A stretch of DNA of 64,000 nucleotides from Larix kaempferi (taxonomy: Eukaryota; Streptophyta; Pinopsida; Pinales; Pinaceae), in assembly GCA_027924585.1 (NCBI GenBank), contig BSBM01000753.1:21595501-21659500 (forward strand), read 5' to 3'. Position 1 is the stretch's first letter, and every line of letters begins with the position of its first letter. A program made the translations under genes and the position numbers. The notes below the pieces were generated by a model, which saw only the letters and a list, made by a program, of their open reading frames with translations, made no database searches and was not told the origin of the DNA. Positions 1 to 14,000 of the stretch are shown in pieces.

Positions 1-3000
1 AAAATAATCTGTGCACAAGGGTTTGTCCAAATCCTAGGGCTTTTACTGGGAGAAGGAGGAGGACCCTTACGGATAACTCGCCACTCATTACTGCTAGTAC
101 CAGTACCACCCGGTTCACAGGACCATACCGGTGAAACCCCTGCAGACATCTCTACTGGGTATCACGTGACCAGGGTCATGCACCCAAAAAACCCAACCAC
201 CATAACAAAACTTGGTAAGAAAATAATATAAGCATAGAAAAACAAAACGAAGACTGAACAAACTAGAGCATAGTAGCAATATTAATAAATTATTCCCACT
301 TGTTTTTACTTGGTTGGTACTAGTCCATCTGGGATGGATGGCGTCACTCCAAGCCTACTAGCTATGACATCTACAGTTTCTGCAGGAGGAACCAGTCACA
401 CCACCATTCCCTCACATAGTACAAGTTCACCATGAAAGATTGATCAAGTCACACCGCCATACCCTCACAGAGTGACAACTCAATCAAATTCCCATAAACT
501 ATTTTCTATTGATTATGTTCTAATATTTAGTTAGAAAGTAATTGATTTCCAATTTTCTATTCAGGCACCAGAATATCAAGAACAAGTTTGATTAGAGAGT
601 CTTCTCGATCTCATGCCAATGCAGCAATACAACCGAAAAAATACTTAATACTAAAATGACAAACACTAACACTATTAATACTTAATACTAAAACTACAAA
701 CACTAACACTACATAGGAAGAGAGTCATACTAAAAATGAATACACTGTGGTCCATGAATTCGAGAGGGATCAAGGTCTAACTCATCGAGTTGCTACAATC
801 CAATGTGATCAAGATTCACATAAAAAGTAGATTGCCAAGAAATAAGTCGAGGAAATGTTGTCAACTAAGGATGATGAAATTAATTGTTTGAAATAACATA
901 ACTAGAGACCACTTACAAAGATTAAGATATTGAATCACAAGAAAATGTATGTTTTGTTATCTGATAAAGAAACATTCTTCAACTTGATTAATTTGAAGAA
1001 ACCTAGAATATGAAGTGAAGCATTTTTTACAACTCAAATCCACATGATTGCCACTCAACCAATGAAATAGAGTACCTTACCAAGTTGAGGAACCTACCAA
1101 CATAAAAAGATACCAAGGAAAATGTTGTACTCAAATCATGATGCTCAAATTACCCATGCTTCGAGGCTAAAGCATTTCAAGAAGGGATGACTTGTAATGT
1201 ATCTACATTGAATATATACATTAGTATTTAGAGTTAATGTAGACGTTAGACATACATTACATAATTAATGTATATCTTGAATGGTCAACTCCTTATGTAA
1301 AGACACGTCTCATGACATCGTATGTATAAATATGAGTACATGTAACTTGGACTTATATATATATCCTCCAAAGAAAATATTATAGTTTACCACTTGTGTA
1401 TGCAATGTTCTTTTTCTTTATGCATGTAGCCCATGATTGCTTGAAATGATGTTTATAGTTCAATCTTTCGTGTCAAGATTTTTTAATTCCACGGTTCTTT
1501 AATGTTTGATGTGAATATATTGTTTTCGTTGTAGTTTAAATGGAATGACAAAGAATAATCTATATTTTAACATGTGGTGGTTGTTTCTAAGCATTTTGTT
1601 GCAATTTTAGTCCATCTTGGTTGGTAACCTCTCTCTAACTCCAAAGTTGATATTCAAGTAGTTTGCAATTGGATTTAAATTCCCAAGAATATGAACTTAA
1701 ACTCTAACAATCCCTCTACCAACATTCAAAATAATGCTATGGATCTTTTCCTCTCAACTAAACACATCGGAAATTCAACATTTCCTTTCTCCATTAAGAA
1801 AATCCACCAGATAAATTGTTGCAATGCATGCATGCTTTTCCAGTTTAATAGATGGTTGTTCTAATTTCTTTTGCAAAACAAATATTGTCAATCATTTGCA
1901 TCAATGTGTAGAGTTATTAGTGTAATCTAGGAATGGGTTGCCACTCTGGATGCTATTCTTTTTGTAAACCCTTTTTTTTTAAACCATGTTTTTTAAAAAG
2001 AGGTTGTTTCGGGGGGAGAAGTAAATGTTGAGATAGACAAGTTGAAAAATATGCGACACTATGTTGCATAGAATCTTTTATGGAAAAAAATAAGTTAGTT
2101 TTAATGAAGATGTTGCTTTTGATTTGTTAAGAGGATGCAAAATTTTGATGACGATTTGTAGGTTAGATTCAACTAATTTTAGCACATTTTGTAAGGTTGC
2201 AAGCTCCGTTTAAATTGTAAAGCGATTATGTTAGCACTCCATTTTTATGTAGGTGGTTTAGGTTGCTATTAATGAGTTCTCCATTTTATTTAATATATAA
2301 TTGCTTTTATAATGTATTAAGCTACTTAAAAAGTTATAAAAGTACAAGTATGTATTTTTTAGTTGGATCGGGCTTTTAGTTCATGTTATGATTTTTTATA
2401 ATTAACATATAAAATACATATACATACATATAGGGAGAAATAATGATAAAGTCATATAAATCTCTAGGTATGAAGAGCTCTAAGGAAGTCAACTATAAAT
2501 ATTGCTCTATCAAGTCTAGGAAATGAGGTGTGTTTTCACTAGAATGCACATGTGTCATCTCTTAAGAGTTGAAAATGAAAACAAAAACAATAGTTATAAA
2601 TACTTTAAATTATGTGTACCAAATATCTGTCAAATGAAACATTAAATATATAGGCAATGAAAATATAAAAATTATGACATACTAACATCATCCAATAAAC
2701 TATTCAGAATAAGATCCTCCCTCAGGCTATGGAAAATATGTCCACAACATGATTATTAATGATGAACAATTGAATTGAAACGAGAATGGCTAGCCTAACC
2801 CAATGAAGGCTTGAGACTAGGTGGTCTAATGTCATCAAAGGATTTCTCTCGATGAGGAGTTGCTATAAATGCACTATGTTGGACTAGAATGCATGCTAAG
2901 GATGATATCACAACACTAGTGGCTCGAATCCTATCTCTTATCTAAGGTGAATGGAGGGGCAAGGTTGAGCATGCGCCTAAGAGTAGGTGGCCTTGTTAGT

Positions 3001-4131
3001 GGGTAATTTTTGGTATATGCTTGATCTTGATATATGCCAAGACCAACCCCTTGGAATGCACCAATGCCAAAATAATTGACATGGTAACCAAGAATGAAGT
3101 TGACCCATAATTTCATAAGAAAATAGTATGGAACTTCCCTATATTGTAGGGATGTTTATCAAATACCATAAACCATGGATCTGTCTAATGGTCTCTCCAT
3201 GGTTGGATTGTGCACCAGTCCATGCAAAGACTATTTCTTTCTTAGGTCAAGTGGTTCATTGATTCTAGGTTCAATGAACAACTGAACAATGGAGTCTTTG
3301 CTTTATTCAATTTTTTACCTCTTCCTTATTAACTCCTTTTGAGTGAAACTCTCTCATCTAGGCCCTATATTTGGATATATCAGATAATTAATGATAGGCA
3401 CAACCAATGAAAACAATGTTGGTGTCAAGGGAACTGACCAATGAAAAGAAGGATGGTTCTTTTGTATTCCTAAGCTTCCCAATTAAGTTTCTAAACTCTT
3501 ATAAACTTTGATTTATTTTAGTGTATATAGGTCTTTTCGGGTGTTAGAGTTTTGGTTTGAATGGGGTTTTCCACCCTCTTTGTGGATTAAGAAGTACAAT
3601 TAAACAATAAGAACATACTTTTAAAAAATATGAAAATTTATAAAATGTCAAAAATATAAAAATAGTAAGGACGTGGGAAATGTATGATGGTTGCTCTTAT
3701 TGGTGGCATAGAATGTAAGCGCATTCACTAAATGGATAAAAAATGTCGTGGGTTATGATAGGCTTGAATAAAAAATACTCATTGACCATTTTATTATAAA
3801 TTTTTGTTTAGACACATAGGAACATGCACGCATTCATGGCATATGTGTACTTAAAAACATGCACACACTTTTAAGAATGTGTGCATGCTTTTTAAAATGA
3901 TGTTGATTTTTATATTATGTGATTGGATAGAGAGACAAAGCTATTTAAAAAGAAATATGTGTGCATTCTTAAAAGCATGTAAGTGTTCTTAATTTAACAA
4001 CAACCATGTGTTCTCATTGAAATGAAAAAAAAAACAATTTTTGATATGTCTTCTATTTTAATAAAAATAAGTAAAGTTATATGTAAATATTTAACACATT
4101 TAATATAATACATTTTTTTAGTTTGAGATTT
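1..4131. other. Gene-free, AT-rich flank
   Basis: I see no coding region, RNA gene or complete transposon here. The ORFs are short and interrupted on both strands. Around 740-1190 the composition is less biased and could be a worn transposon end: a purine-rich stretch at 1180-1190 is followed by TGTAATGTAT, but I cannot name a family. A short perfect inverted repeat (CATGCACACA / TGTGTGCATG) lies near 3855-3885. Confidence 0.5.
1193..1261. repeat. Inverted repeat, 10-bp perfect ends
   Basis: TGTAATGTAT at 1193-1202 is mirrored by ATACATTACA at 1252-1261, and inner CTACATT/AATGTAG segments also pair partly. It could be a foldback or the edge of an LTR starting TGTAATG. The sequence alone does not decide. 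Confidence 0.4.
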
Positions 4132-5440
4132 AAACAAGAGAAATAGCTGCAAAGCAGCAAGTCCCTGCTTCTAATTTTGTTTATTTGAATATAGCAAAAT
4201 AAAAAGAAAAAGTCAATGAACTCAATAGTAAAGATACAAATATTATGCTTAATTGATTTACAAGCAATAGTATGATCAAGGGTTTTCATGACTGTATATT
4301 ATCATTTCTCATCTCCTATGGACCCTAAACAAGCACCTACATGACACTTTTTTTAACCTAATTGCTGTAGAATGTGAATGTGAATGGGGGAGTCATTCAA
4401 ATCAAAGGTCAAAGTGAAGAGGATCGGTCAACCTTATGCATGTCATCGTCTTCTCGAACGAAAAGGAAAACTATCATAAAGTTTAAATTGAGCTCCATCG
4501 TCCTACATACTTTACATCATATGTTGTTGTTTGTATATTTCAGTAAAATTCTTCAAAGTCGATCCTAGAATAGAAATCCCATGACTTTAATAATTTGTAT
4601 ATTTTGTTTTAATTATGGTGTTCATGCGATAAGTGTCCCTCTTGTTTCGTCATTTCTCTAGGTCCTATGGAATCTAGGTAATGTTGAGTATATTAGCATT
4701 ATATTGAACACAGTGTTAGGTAATTTGGCTAAAAAGTCAAATGCATATTAGTCCAAGGTATTTGAGTAGCCCATAATATTAACTCATGGTATTGCATGTG
4801 AAGAAGTCTACTAAGGCTTGAACAACTCTATTATAAAAGAAATAGATGTTAAGAATCATGGATCTATTAATATGGTTGATTTTCCCAATTGAATTTAGAA
4901 TTAGAGAATAATTTTAATCGTCAAATTTATACTTATTTTAATAATTATATCTACTATGTGCTTCTTATAAAACAGTAAAAACATTATTTACTTTAAAAGC
5001 AATCATTATGAATGGAATTATTTACTTTGAAAGCAATCACTATGAATGGAATGAGAGGGAATATTGTGGAGGTTTGACTACCAATAATAATAGCGAGACA
5101 ATTTTAATTTACTAGCACAGCGACTTAACTTGTGGCGATAGGTCACAAATTAAGTGCCACTAACAAGTTACTTGTTCTTCATGAGTAGTTGTATGAACTA
5201 CCCATTCTTCATGCATCAACTATGAGTTATTCATGCATCATCAGCTATCAGTTATCCATGCATAGCTAACAATTTTTTTAATATCTTTCTTTTCAATAAC
5301 TGTTTATTTCAAATTTAAATTACCACCATATATATAAAACATATCCCATATCACTACAACATTATAATTTTAATTTATATAAATAAAACACATATTCAAA
5401 TAAAACTTAAATTTAATTTATATAAAACAAACACATATTC
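4132..5440. repeat. 1.3-kb tandem repeat, copy 1
   Basis: First of three direct copies, about 1309 bp, beginning at AAACAAGAG. It differs from the next copy by scattered single bases only, so the triplication is recent compared with the decayed transposons around it. It holds a 64-codon plus-strand ORF (4374-4568) that recurs in all three copies and follows a pyrimidine-rich TAG that could be a splice acceptor. I do not recognise the peptide. A duplicated ~33-bp segment (TTTACTTT...GCAATCA) lies near 4985-5050 in this copy and at the matching place in the others. Confidence 0.9.
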
Positions 5441-6744
5441 AAACAAGAGAAATAACTGCAAAGTAGCAAGTCCTTGCTCCTAATTTTGTTTATTTGAATA
5501 TAGCAAAATAAAGAGAGAAGGTCAATGAGCTCAATAGTAAGGATACAAATATTATGCTTAATTGATTTACAAGCAATAGTATGATCAAGGGTTTTCATGA
5601 CTGTATATTATCATTTCTCATCTCCTATGGACCCTAAACAAGCACCTACATGACACTTTTTTTAACCTAATTGTTGTAGAATGTGAATGTGAACGGGGGA
5701 GTCATTCAAATCAAAGGTCAAAGTGAAGAGGATCGGTCAACCTTATGCATGTCATCGTCTTCTCGAATGAAAAGGAAAACTATCATAAAGTTTAAATTGA
5801 GCTGTATCGTCCTACATACTTTACATCATATGTTGTTGTTTGTATATTTCAGTAAAATTCTTCAAAGTCGATCCTAGAATAGAAATGCCATTACTTTAAT
5901 ATTTGTATATTTTGTTTTAATTATGGTGTTCATGCGATGAGTGTCCCTCTTGTTTCGTCATTTCTCTAGGTCCTATGGAATCTAGGTAATGTTGAGTATA
6001 TTAGCATTATATTGAACACAATGTTAGGTAATTTGGCTAAAAAGTCAAATGCTTATTAGTCCAAGGTATTTGAGTAGCCCATAATATTAACTCATGGTAT
6101 TGCATGTGAAGAAGTATACTAAGGCTTGAACAACTCTATTATAAAAGAAATAGATGTTAAGAATCATGGATCTATTAATATGGTTGATTTTCCCAATTGA
6201 ATTTAGAATTAGAGAATAATTTTAATCGTCAAATTTATACTTATTTTAATAATTATATCTACTATGTGCTTCTTATAAAACAGTAAAAACATTATTTACT
6301 TTAAAAGCAATCATTATGAATGGAATTATTTACTTTGAAAGCAATCACTATGAATGGAATGAGAGGGAATCTTGTGGAGGTTTGACTACCAATAATAATA
6401 GCGAGACGATTTTAATTTACTAGCACAGCAACTTAACTTGTGGCGATATGTCACAAATTAAGTGCCACTAACAAGTTGTTCTTCATGAGTAGTTGTAAGA
6501 GCTACCCATTCTTCATGCATCAACTATGAGTTATTCATGCATCATTAGCTATCAGTTATCCATGCATAGCTAACAATTTTTTTAATATCTTTCTTTTCAA
6601 TAACTGTTTATTTCAAATTTAAATTACCACCACATATATAAAACATATCCCATATCACTACAACATTATAATTTTAATTTATATAAATAAAACACATATT
6701 CAAATAAAACTTAAATTTAATTTATATAAAACAAACACATATTC
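5441..6744. repeat. 1.3-kb tandem repeat, copy 2
   Basis: Second direct copy, about 1304 bp, joined head to tail to copy 1. A private 5-bp deletion near 6475 (AAGTTGTTC where the others have AAGTTACTTGTTC) accounts for the length difference. The shared short ORF is at 5683-5877. Confidence 0.9.
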
Positions 6745-7924
6745 AAACAAGAGAAATAGCTGCAAAGCAGCAAGTCCCTGCTCCTAATTTTGTTTATTTG
6801 AATATAGCAAAATAAAGAGAAAAAGTCAATGAGCTCAATAGTAAGGATACAAATATTATGCTTAATTGATTTACAAGCAATAGTATGATCAAGGGTTTTC
6901 ATGACTGTATATTATCATTTCTCATCTCCTATGGACCCCAAACAAGCACCTACATGACACTTTTTTTAACCTAATTGCTGTATAATGTGAATGTGAATGG
7001 GGGAGTCATTCAAATCAAAGGTCAAAGTGAAGAGGATCGGTCAACCTTATGCATGTCATTGTCTTCTCGAATGAAAAGGAAAACTATCATAAAGTTTAAA
7101 TTGAGTTGCATCGTCCTACATACTTTACATCATATGTTGTTGTTTGTATATTTCAGTAAAATTCTTCAAAGTCGATCCTAGAATAGAAATCCCATGACTT
7201 TAATAATTTGTATATTTTGTTTTAATTATGGTGTTCATGCGATAAGTGTCCCTCTTGTTTCGTCATTTCTCTAGGTCCTATGGAATCTAGGTAATGTTGA
7301 GTATATTAGCATTATATTGAACACAATGTTAGGTAATTTGGCTAAAAAGTCAAATGCATATTAGTCCAAGGTATTTGAGTAGCCCATAATATTAACTCAT
7401 GGTATTGCATGTGAAGAAGTCTACTAAGGCTTGAACAACTCTATTATAAAAGAAATAGATGTTAAGAATAATGGATCTATTAATATGGTTGATTTTCCCA
7501 ATTGAATTTAGAATTAGAGAATAATTTTAATCGTCAAATTTATACTTATTTTAATAAGTATATCTACTATGTGCTTCTTATAAAACAATAAAAACATTAT
7601 TTACTTTAAAAGCAATCATTATGAATTATTTACTTTGAAAGCAATCACTATGAATGGAATGAGAGGGAATATTGTGGAGGTTTGACTACCAATAATAATA
7701 GCGAGACGATTTTAATTTACTAGCACAGCGACTTAACTTGTGGCGATAAGTCACAAATTAAGTGCCACTAACAAGTTACTTGTTCTTCATGAGTAGTTGT
7801 AAGAACTCCCCATTCTTCATGCATCAACTATGAGTTATTCATGCATCATCAGCTATCAGTTATCCATGCATAGCTAACAATTTTTTTAATATCTTTCTTT
7901 TCAATAACTGTTTATTTCAAATTT
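6745..7924. repeat. 1.3-kb tandem repeat, copy 3 (3'-truncated)
   Basis: Third direct copy. It matches copy 1 to the ATTTCAAATTT corresponding to 5316, then breaks into unrelated sequence at 7925, so the last ~124 bp of the unit are missing. It carries its own 5-bp deletion near 7625. The shared ORF is at 6975-7181. Each copy having a private small indel argues that these are real genomic copies and not one assembly duplicate. Confidence 0.88.
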
Positions 7925-10704
7925 GGAATGGCTACCATAAAATAAATCTGGATAGTACACTTGTCTCATCGTTGTGCAATCTAGTAAAAGCATAGAGGTT
8001 AGTCCACCACAAATTCTAAGATATAAACGCCTATCAGTGTAACTTGACAGTGTTGTATACGATGTTGATGCCTCACGGCTCTAAAATTCAAGGACGAATC
8101 AGTGTTGCATACTAGAATCTGGGAGGCACCACCTGCGAATCAAATTGATTTTGTTTAATTGAATATGACAAAAGAAAGAGAAAAAGTCGACGAAGAAGGC
8201 TTCCCATTAAGTCTAAGTTCTCATTTTTTGGACGTTATAATTTTGTTCAATCTACAATTTAGAGGTGATGGACATTGAATATAACTTCAAGATGTATCTA
8301 TGGGAAGACCCAAAGATGGTGCAAATTGATGTAGGTCATGGCAAGTCCAATTGGTAAATGAGGTCGTGCAAGGTACGCAGTAGGTTTCCCATAAGTTCAT
8401 GGCATGCAATATTAAATTGATGTAAAATTGGAGATAGAATTTGATTTGTTAGTACTATATGATTAGGTACAACCATGATTTATGGATCATTTAATTTCCA
8501 AACCCCCTTGATTAATGGATAATAACATTACTTGCATTATCTGAGTAAAGAAGAAACATAATTTTGAAGAAAAAATATAATTTTGTCTAACTTAAAATAT
8601 TTGTTTTTGATTAATAATTCAACTCTATATTAATGGACATAAAAAATAAAACAAAGATTGATTTGATTGGTTAACAAAGCCCCAACTAATGCTAGAGAAA
8701 ACCTAATACAAGAGTCCTTGCTTGCCTTTAGCAAGGAATAATAATGTAAACAAATCATTAAAGCGAGTCTATTAAAAAAAATTATTATTAATTAAATAAA
8801 GTGAAGGACGTGGAAATCAACTACATAAGGTAAACAGTTTATAGAAGTGAATCATTTTTATGTACTAATTGTGACTAACCCGTTATATCCATATTCTTAC
8901 CATAACTTAAGCAAAATACAAATGAGTAGAGATTGTATACATTAGAGATTTGTGTAGGTCAGACATAAGTACAGATAGATCACGAGGAAGACAAATAACA
9001 ATTGCATCAAAGGATTGAATCAAAACACATAGCATTGTAAAAACAACACTTACAGATAAGTTGCTTACAAGTGCATAGAGAGTTGTCAACGCTTATCAAA
9101 TGAACACATGAACAAATTGAGAAACGAACACTGTAAATCTGTTGAAATTAACGTTGTTGGATGTTGTCATGGGGGAGGTTGAGAGAGTAATTTGGGACAT
9201 CATAATTTTTATTATAATCATTCAAGCATAGTTCAATTAATAAGTCGAAAATGCTTTAAAATTCGTTTCATTTGGGTGTGCTATGCTCCAGCGTTTGGCT
9301 CGAGCTTCCTGAATGGGTTTTGCCAACAACACTAATATCATTGGAGTTGTAAGATTGTCATGCATATCACTAGAGAATTGGTTGTGGCGTGGTCTTGAAA
9401 TACCAAGTTCTGCTAGTGATGAAAGTTATGTTTCAACTGAGTCATGTTACATTGGCCATGCTCAAACTCAATGTAATGATAATTCGAAAAGCGAAATAGA
9501 GTACAAGCGTCATAAAGCTTTAACACCATTCTTGAAGCACACCCAAGATCAAGGCATGTTACCACACTAACCTTTTTCGCTGGATAGATCTAAGAAGAGC
9601 ATGTGGCACATCCAAAGGCCTTGGAATAAAAGTACTATTAAGTAAATTACGGGAAATCGCCGAAGTTCCAAGACATGAGGATAGGAGAAGAATTCCATAT
9701 TACACATTCGAGGTCTTCAAATTTATATGTGGAAAAAATTCCACTAGATGGAAACGAATAGTTTAATGAAAAACAAATAAGCATGGCAAATGGCACGCAT
9801 GCAAAGAATTCACAAGCACTTTCTATCTTCACAGCTCACTGGCTATTTGAACCAGTGAGCTGTTTAATTTGGTTTGCAAAGTGTCTCACTAGTTGTATCC
9901 ACTTTCTATCTTCATGATTCCACGGCTATTCGAACCAAGGAATTTCACAATCCAAGTAAAATTGTTGAAGATTTAATATGTATAACAAATTGGCATTATA
10001 TTGGCTCTTATTGTAATGAGAAATTACTAGTTCTGTATAGTCGGTGAAGGAAAAGGTGTTGAAAAGTGATGTTGTAAAGAGTTGTCTCTAGAATGGGTTG
10101 AACATTGAGAAATAACTTCTGTTCCACATTTCGCTCTACTTCTCATCTTGTAATGAGAAAGATATAATATAGTTCAAATGAAGACTTTCTTTGCAGAGAG
10201 CAGAAACAACCAATAAATACCATCTGACCTCAAGTTCATGTCCCATATGTCACAGGTATTCACCCATAGTACTTCCAACTTGTTTTCTTCATGTTGGCTT
10301 CATTAGTTGGTTGCTTTTTACTTATAGATTAGCAATTGAAAGAAGCTACTCAGTTCCCACAAATGACTTTGATAGGCATATAGTTCTTATATATATATAA
10401 TTGTTATATATTTTTTAAAGTGACACATGTATTGTTAATGGATTATTAGTAATTGTTATCTTCATATAAGTTGACTCATCTCAATTTAAACCATCAAATT
10501 TAAATCACTAACAATAACAACAGAACTAATTCTTAATCAATTTTAAATTTCACTACAAGACTAAATTATTGGCTATCTATATTTGAAAACCAAATTTTAA
10601 ATAATAAAAATTATATTGCAAACATAACTAATTTAATTAATTAAAATATTTTGCATTGATTAACTAAGTCACGAAAGCCTTTACTAATTCTGCGAGCTTA
10701 CCAA
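7925..10704. other. No recognised gene
   Basis: Mixed AT-rich sequence. An 85-codon plus-strand ORF at 9313-9570 has fairly balanced composition (MGFANNTNIIGVVRL...) but matches no family I recognise and has no visible splice context. The only clear structure is the hairpin at 9831-9863. Confidence 0.5.
9831..9863. repeat. Perfect 12-bp stem hairpin
   Basis: ACAGCTCACTGG (9831-9842) pairs perfectly with CCAGTGAGCTGT (9852-9863) around a 9-base loop. A degraded relative of the same block follows at about 9899-9945 (TTCTATCTTCA, then CTATTCGAACC). No T-tract follows, so a terminator is unlikely. Confidence 0.7.
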
Positions 10705-10708
10705 ATTG

Positions 10709-10774
10709 AAAATTAAATATAAACGTAACAATGGCCAGTGCAAAATTAAATATAAACGTAACAATGGCCAATGC
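10709..10774. repeat. 33-bp tandem duplication
   Basis: Two nearly identical 33-bp units containing AAATATAAACGTAACAATGG lie directly upstream of the 4CL-like exon. They place two extra ATG triplets before the ATG at 10805; the first ORF ATG (10706) is in frame with it. Confidence 0.85.
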
Positions 10775-10804
10775 ACAATTGCAAATCCTCTTAAAACCCC
10801 AACA

Positions 10805-11074
10805 ATGGCAACGGAGCAGGAGCGACCGATTACAGATCAAAAGAGTGGCTATTGCAGGGACACTGGAATTTATTATAGCAAAAGAGCTCCCATCGATCTT
10901 CCTCCACCCACTCAACACTTGGACGTAACTAACATTTTTTCCCATCATCACTACACACAACAACTCGCCTTCGTCGACACCTCCAGTGGCCTCTTGCTCT
11001 CTTATACCACCCTCCGCTACAATGTGAGAACTCTTGCTGCTAGACTACACAGTATCGGTATCAGAAAAGGCTAA
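10805..11074 (+). pseudogene. 4-coumarate:CoA-ligase-like (acyl-activating enzyme) first exon, truncated
   Basis: The 89-residue frame begins MATEQERPITDQKSGYC and contains TGIYYSKRAP, an FVD-x-SSG strand, LSYTTLRYNV and LAARLHSIGIRKG. This is the N-terminus of 4CL-like and OPC-8:0-ligase-like adenylate-forming enzymes, where IRKGD is followed by the ligand-binding strands. Such enzymes join carboxylic acids to CoA through an acyl-adenylate, and many of this subgroup are peroxisomal. The frame stops right after RKG (TAA at 11072), and nothing downstream resembles the remaining ~450 residues, including the AMP-binding STGTTG motif. No GT donor sits at the break. It is therefore a gene fragment. 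The in-frame ATG at 10706 lies in the 33-bp repeat, so I chose 10805, where family similarity begins. Confidence 0.72.
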
Positions 11075-14000
11075 TCCCTGCTTTAAAAAAATGTTTATAT
11101 TGTTATGTCATGACATTAAATTGATGTGAGATTCTAGAAACTAGTAAATGGTTTTAACATTTTGATAAAAAATTATGGAAAATAGTGTATATGAAGATAA
11201 TAATATGACGCAATCATTATCATGGTAGTATATGATAAAAAAAATGAAACTGAAATTGAAACTTAAGTCATTAACATTGTAGTTATGATTGAAAATGAAA
11301 GTGAAACTAAAAGTTAGAGAATTGAAACTTATATCATAGGTTTAATAAATCTTGTGGCAATCAAAACTAGGTGTAAGGTGTAACCATCATTTATATGTGT
11401 TATCCTTATATACTCAAGTTCATGGATATAAAGCCCAAATAAAGTTAGGCACTCTTGATGAATTCATAGTCTTTAGGTTGTACAAAATCGAACCCCCTTA
11501 ATGTACTTAAGTGTATCGATAGCCCAAATAAAGTGAGGTACTCTTGATGAATTCATAGAGTCTTTGGGTTGTACAGACCCAACCCATAACAATCTCATCT
11601 CTAATTACTTCTCTTCAAATGTTTACAAAATAGCTTGTTTGGAACCATAGCATAAAGCTTGGAAAAACTATAACCAATCATAATTTTAAAAAGGGGTGAA
11701 ATAATATGTTTGGAACACAAAGGAGGAATGCTTGACCAAACCACATCATTGAAGAGATCAGAAATAGAAAGTGTCAAGTCAATACCATACTTTAGAAATA
11801 TGGCTTGAAGCTCTTTTACTGTCAGAATCTTTCCTAGTTTCAAATTTCAAAAATATATTTTAATATCTCCAAGGTACATAAACAACACACTATTAGAGGA
11901 GAAGAAACAAGAACAAATATTGGCAATCAATATTCGAGGGGGGATGAAATTTATTAGGATGGAGATTACATCAAAGGTATTAAGAGAATCGCAGATGGAT
12001 GAAAGATTATCACTTCTTCTAAAAGTGAAAAATCTCATTTCTTATGCTAGAGGAGATGTGGGTACTGTCTATATGCAGTCGAAATATTAGAAGACGGGTC
12101 ACATATGAGATTAAAGAAGAATTTCATTTAAAGCGTAGACCTGAATATATTCTCAAGATGCAAGGGATGAGCACCGAAATTGACTTGGATAATGCCTTGA
12201 GAAACTATCCATTTGCAATGGATCATATGCTGGAGCATATGATGGATTGGAGCCTCTCCAATTGTCCTTAATAAATTACTTGTAAGATTCCATGCTTATG
12301 TTATATAGTCTACAACACATTCATAAACCAATGGCTAATTAAATAGAGCTAAACAATACATTGTCATTCAAGAAGCAACATAACAAAATATTTGAAAACT
12401 AATATTTACTCACTAGAGTTTGGAGCAAAGTCAGGACAAGGAGAGGAACATGGATAGAGCATAATTCTCTGACATAGTATTTAATGTATATTTCTTGATT
12501 TCAATGCAATTAAAGAGAGATCTTCCAAAAAACAAACAAAAAAGATAAATGAATTAAAGCATATTTATTGCTATTTCAAGCATGCACTCCAATGATTTTT
12601 TTGGATGTTGAAGTGTAAAAATTCCCAAACTTGGGACTATAGCCATTATTCAACTGCATAGTACAATGCCTGACATCAACTCGAAATATTTTTATTCATT
12701 TTTAAAAACAACAAATGTTATGGTATTGATTAATTTAATAGACATGTTAGATGTTGCAATTTCAATACCTCAATAATTATAAGTACCTATGAGCTAGTTA
12801 ATAAAAGACATGCATACCAATGAAAGAAAGCATTCATTTCAAAGTGCAAAGTGAGAAGAAAGCATTCAATTCAAAGTGCAAAGTGAGAAGAATAGTATAA
12901 ATATTAAATTACCATTATAGCCTCTATTTCTTTTTTAAAAAATGGAGTTCATTTGGTTGTTCTGAAGCCTTTCCTCCCATAGTAAGGTTCCTTGACATAG
13001 AGGGTTGCATTGACAATGGATTTTTGTTATGTGATTTCATTGGAGCTGGAATCTCCAATTACCACAAGGAACATTGAAATGTTATGGGATATTGAGATTT
13101 AAAACTATATGTGATTGATTAAGAGATTGTCTTCTTTCAATCTAAATCTAGAATATTAGTTTTTGTGACTAGGTCTGCAAATATAACACTACATAAGGTA
13201 TATTGTTTTCTGAAATTGGATATTGTCAAGAATTATTGTTCTAAAACATAAACATGGGAGTGGAATCAATAATAAAGCCACTTCGAGTGTGTAATTGAAG
13301 AGATTATCAATTTTTATAAGCTTAAAAATTAGGAGATGATAACCTTGAAAATACAATATCTTCTTCAAAATATATTACTATCATAATTATTGACAAACTT
13401 AAAAAACACGGTATACTTCTAACACCATTTTAATGTAATTAAGTGGTAATTATGTACAAAGCTGAAAATCTTTATAAATATGCAATCTAAGTCATTTAAG
13501 ATATAATTACCTTTTGGATATATTTTGAATTTAATATTTTTTTCTTGTGAATATATGTTGATTTAGAAAATTGTAAATTTAATATTATAACAATACTCAA
13601 ACAGTAAATTATATTTGTTTGAAAATAAAATTTATATTTTAAATGAGTTATGTTTCATTTTTTATAATTATATTGTATATTTAATATGGTAATTTCTTAT
13701 ATTTTATATTGTACATTTACTATAACAATTTTTAATCATATTATAATTATATATTTTATATTATTATAATTCATAAATATATTCTAATTATATTTTGATA
13801 TTTTTTTTTAATTAATTTATTTTATTTATAAATTTGAATTAGTTATAAATCATAATATATATACACTTTTATGATTTTTATTATTTTTTATTATATATAT
13901 ATAATTTAATATGGCAATTTCTAATCATTTTATAATTATATATTTTATATTGTTATACTTCATAAATATATTTTAATTATATTGTGATATTTTCTTTAAT

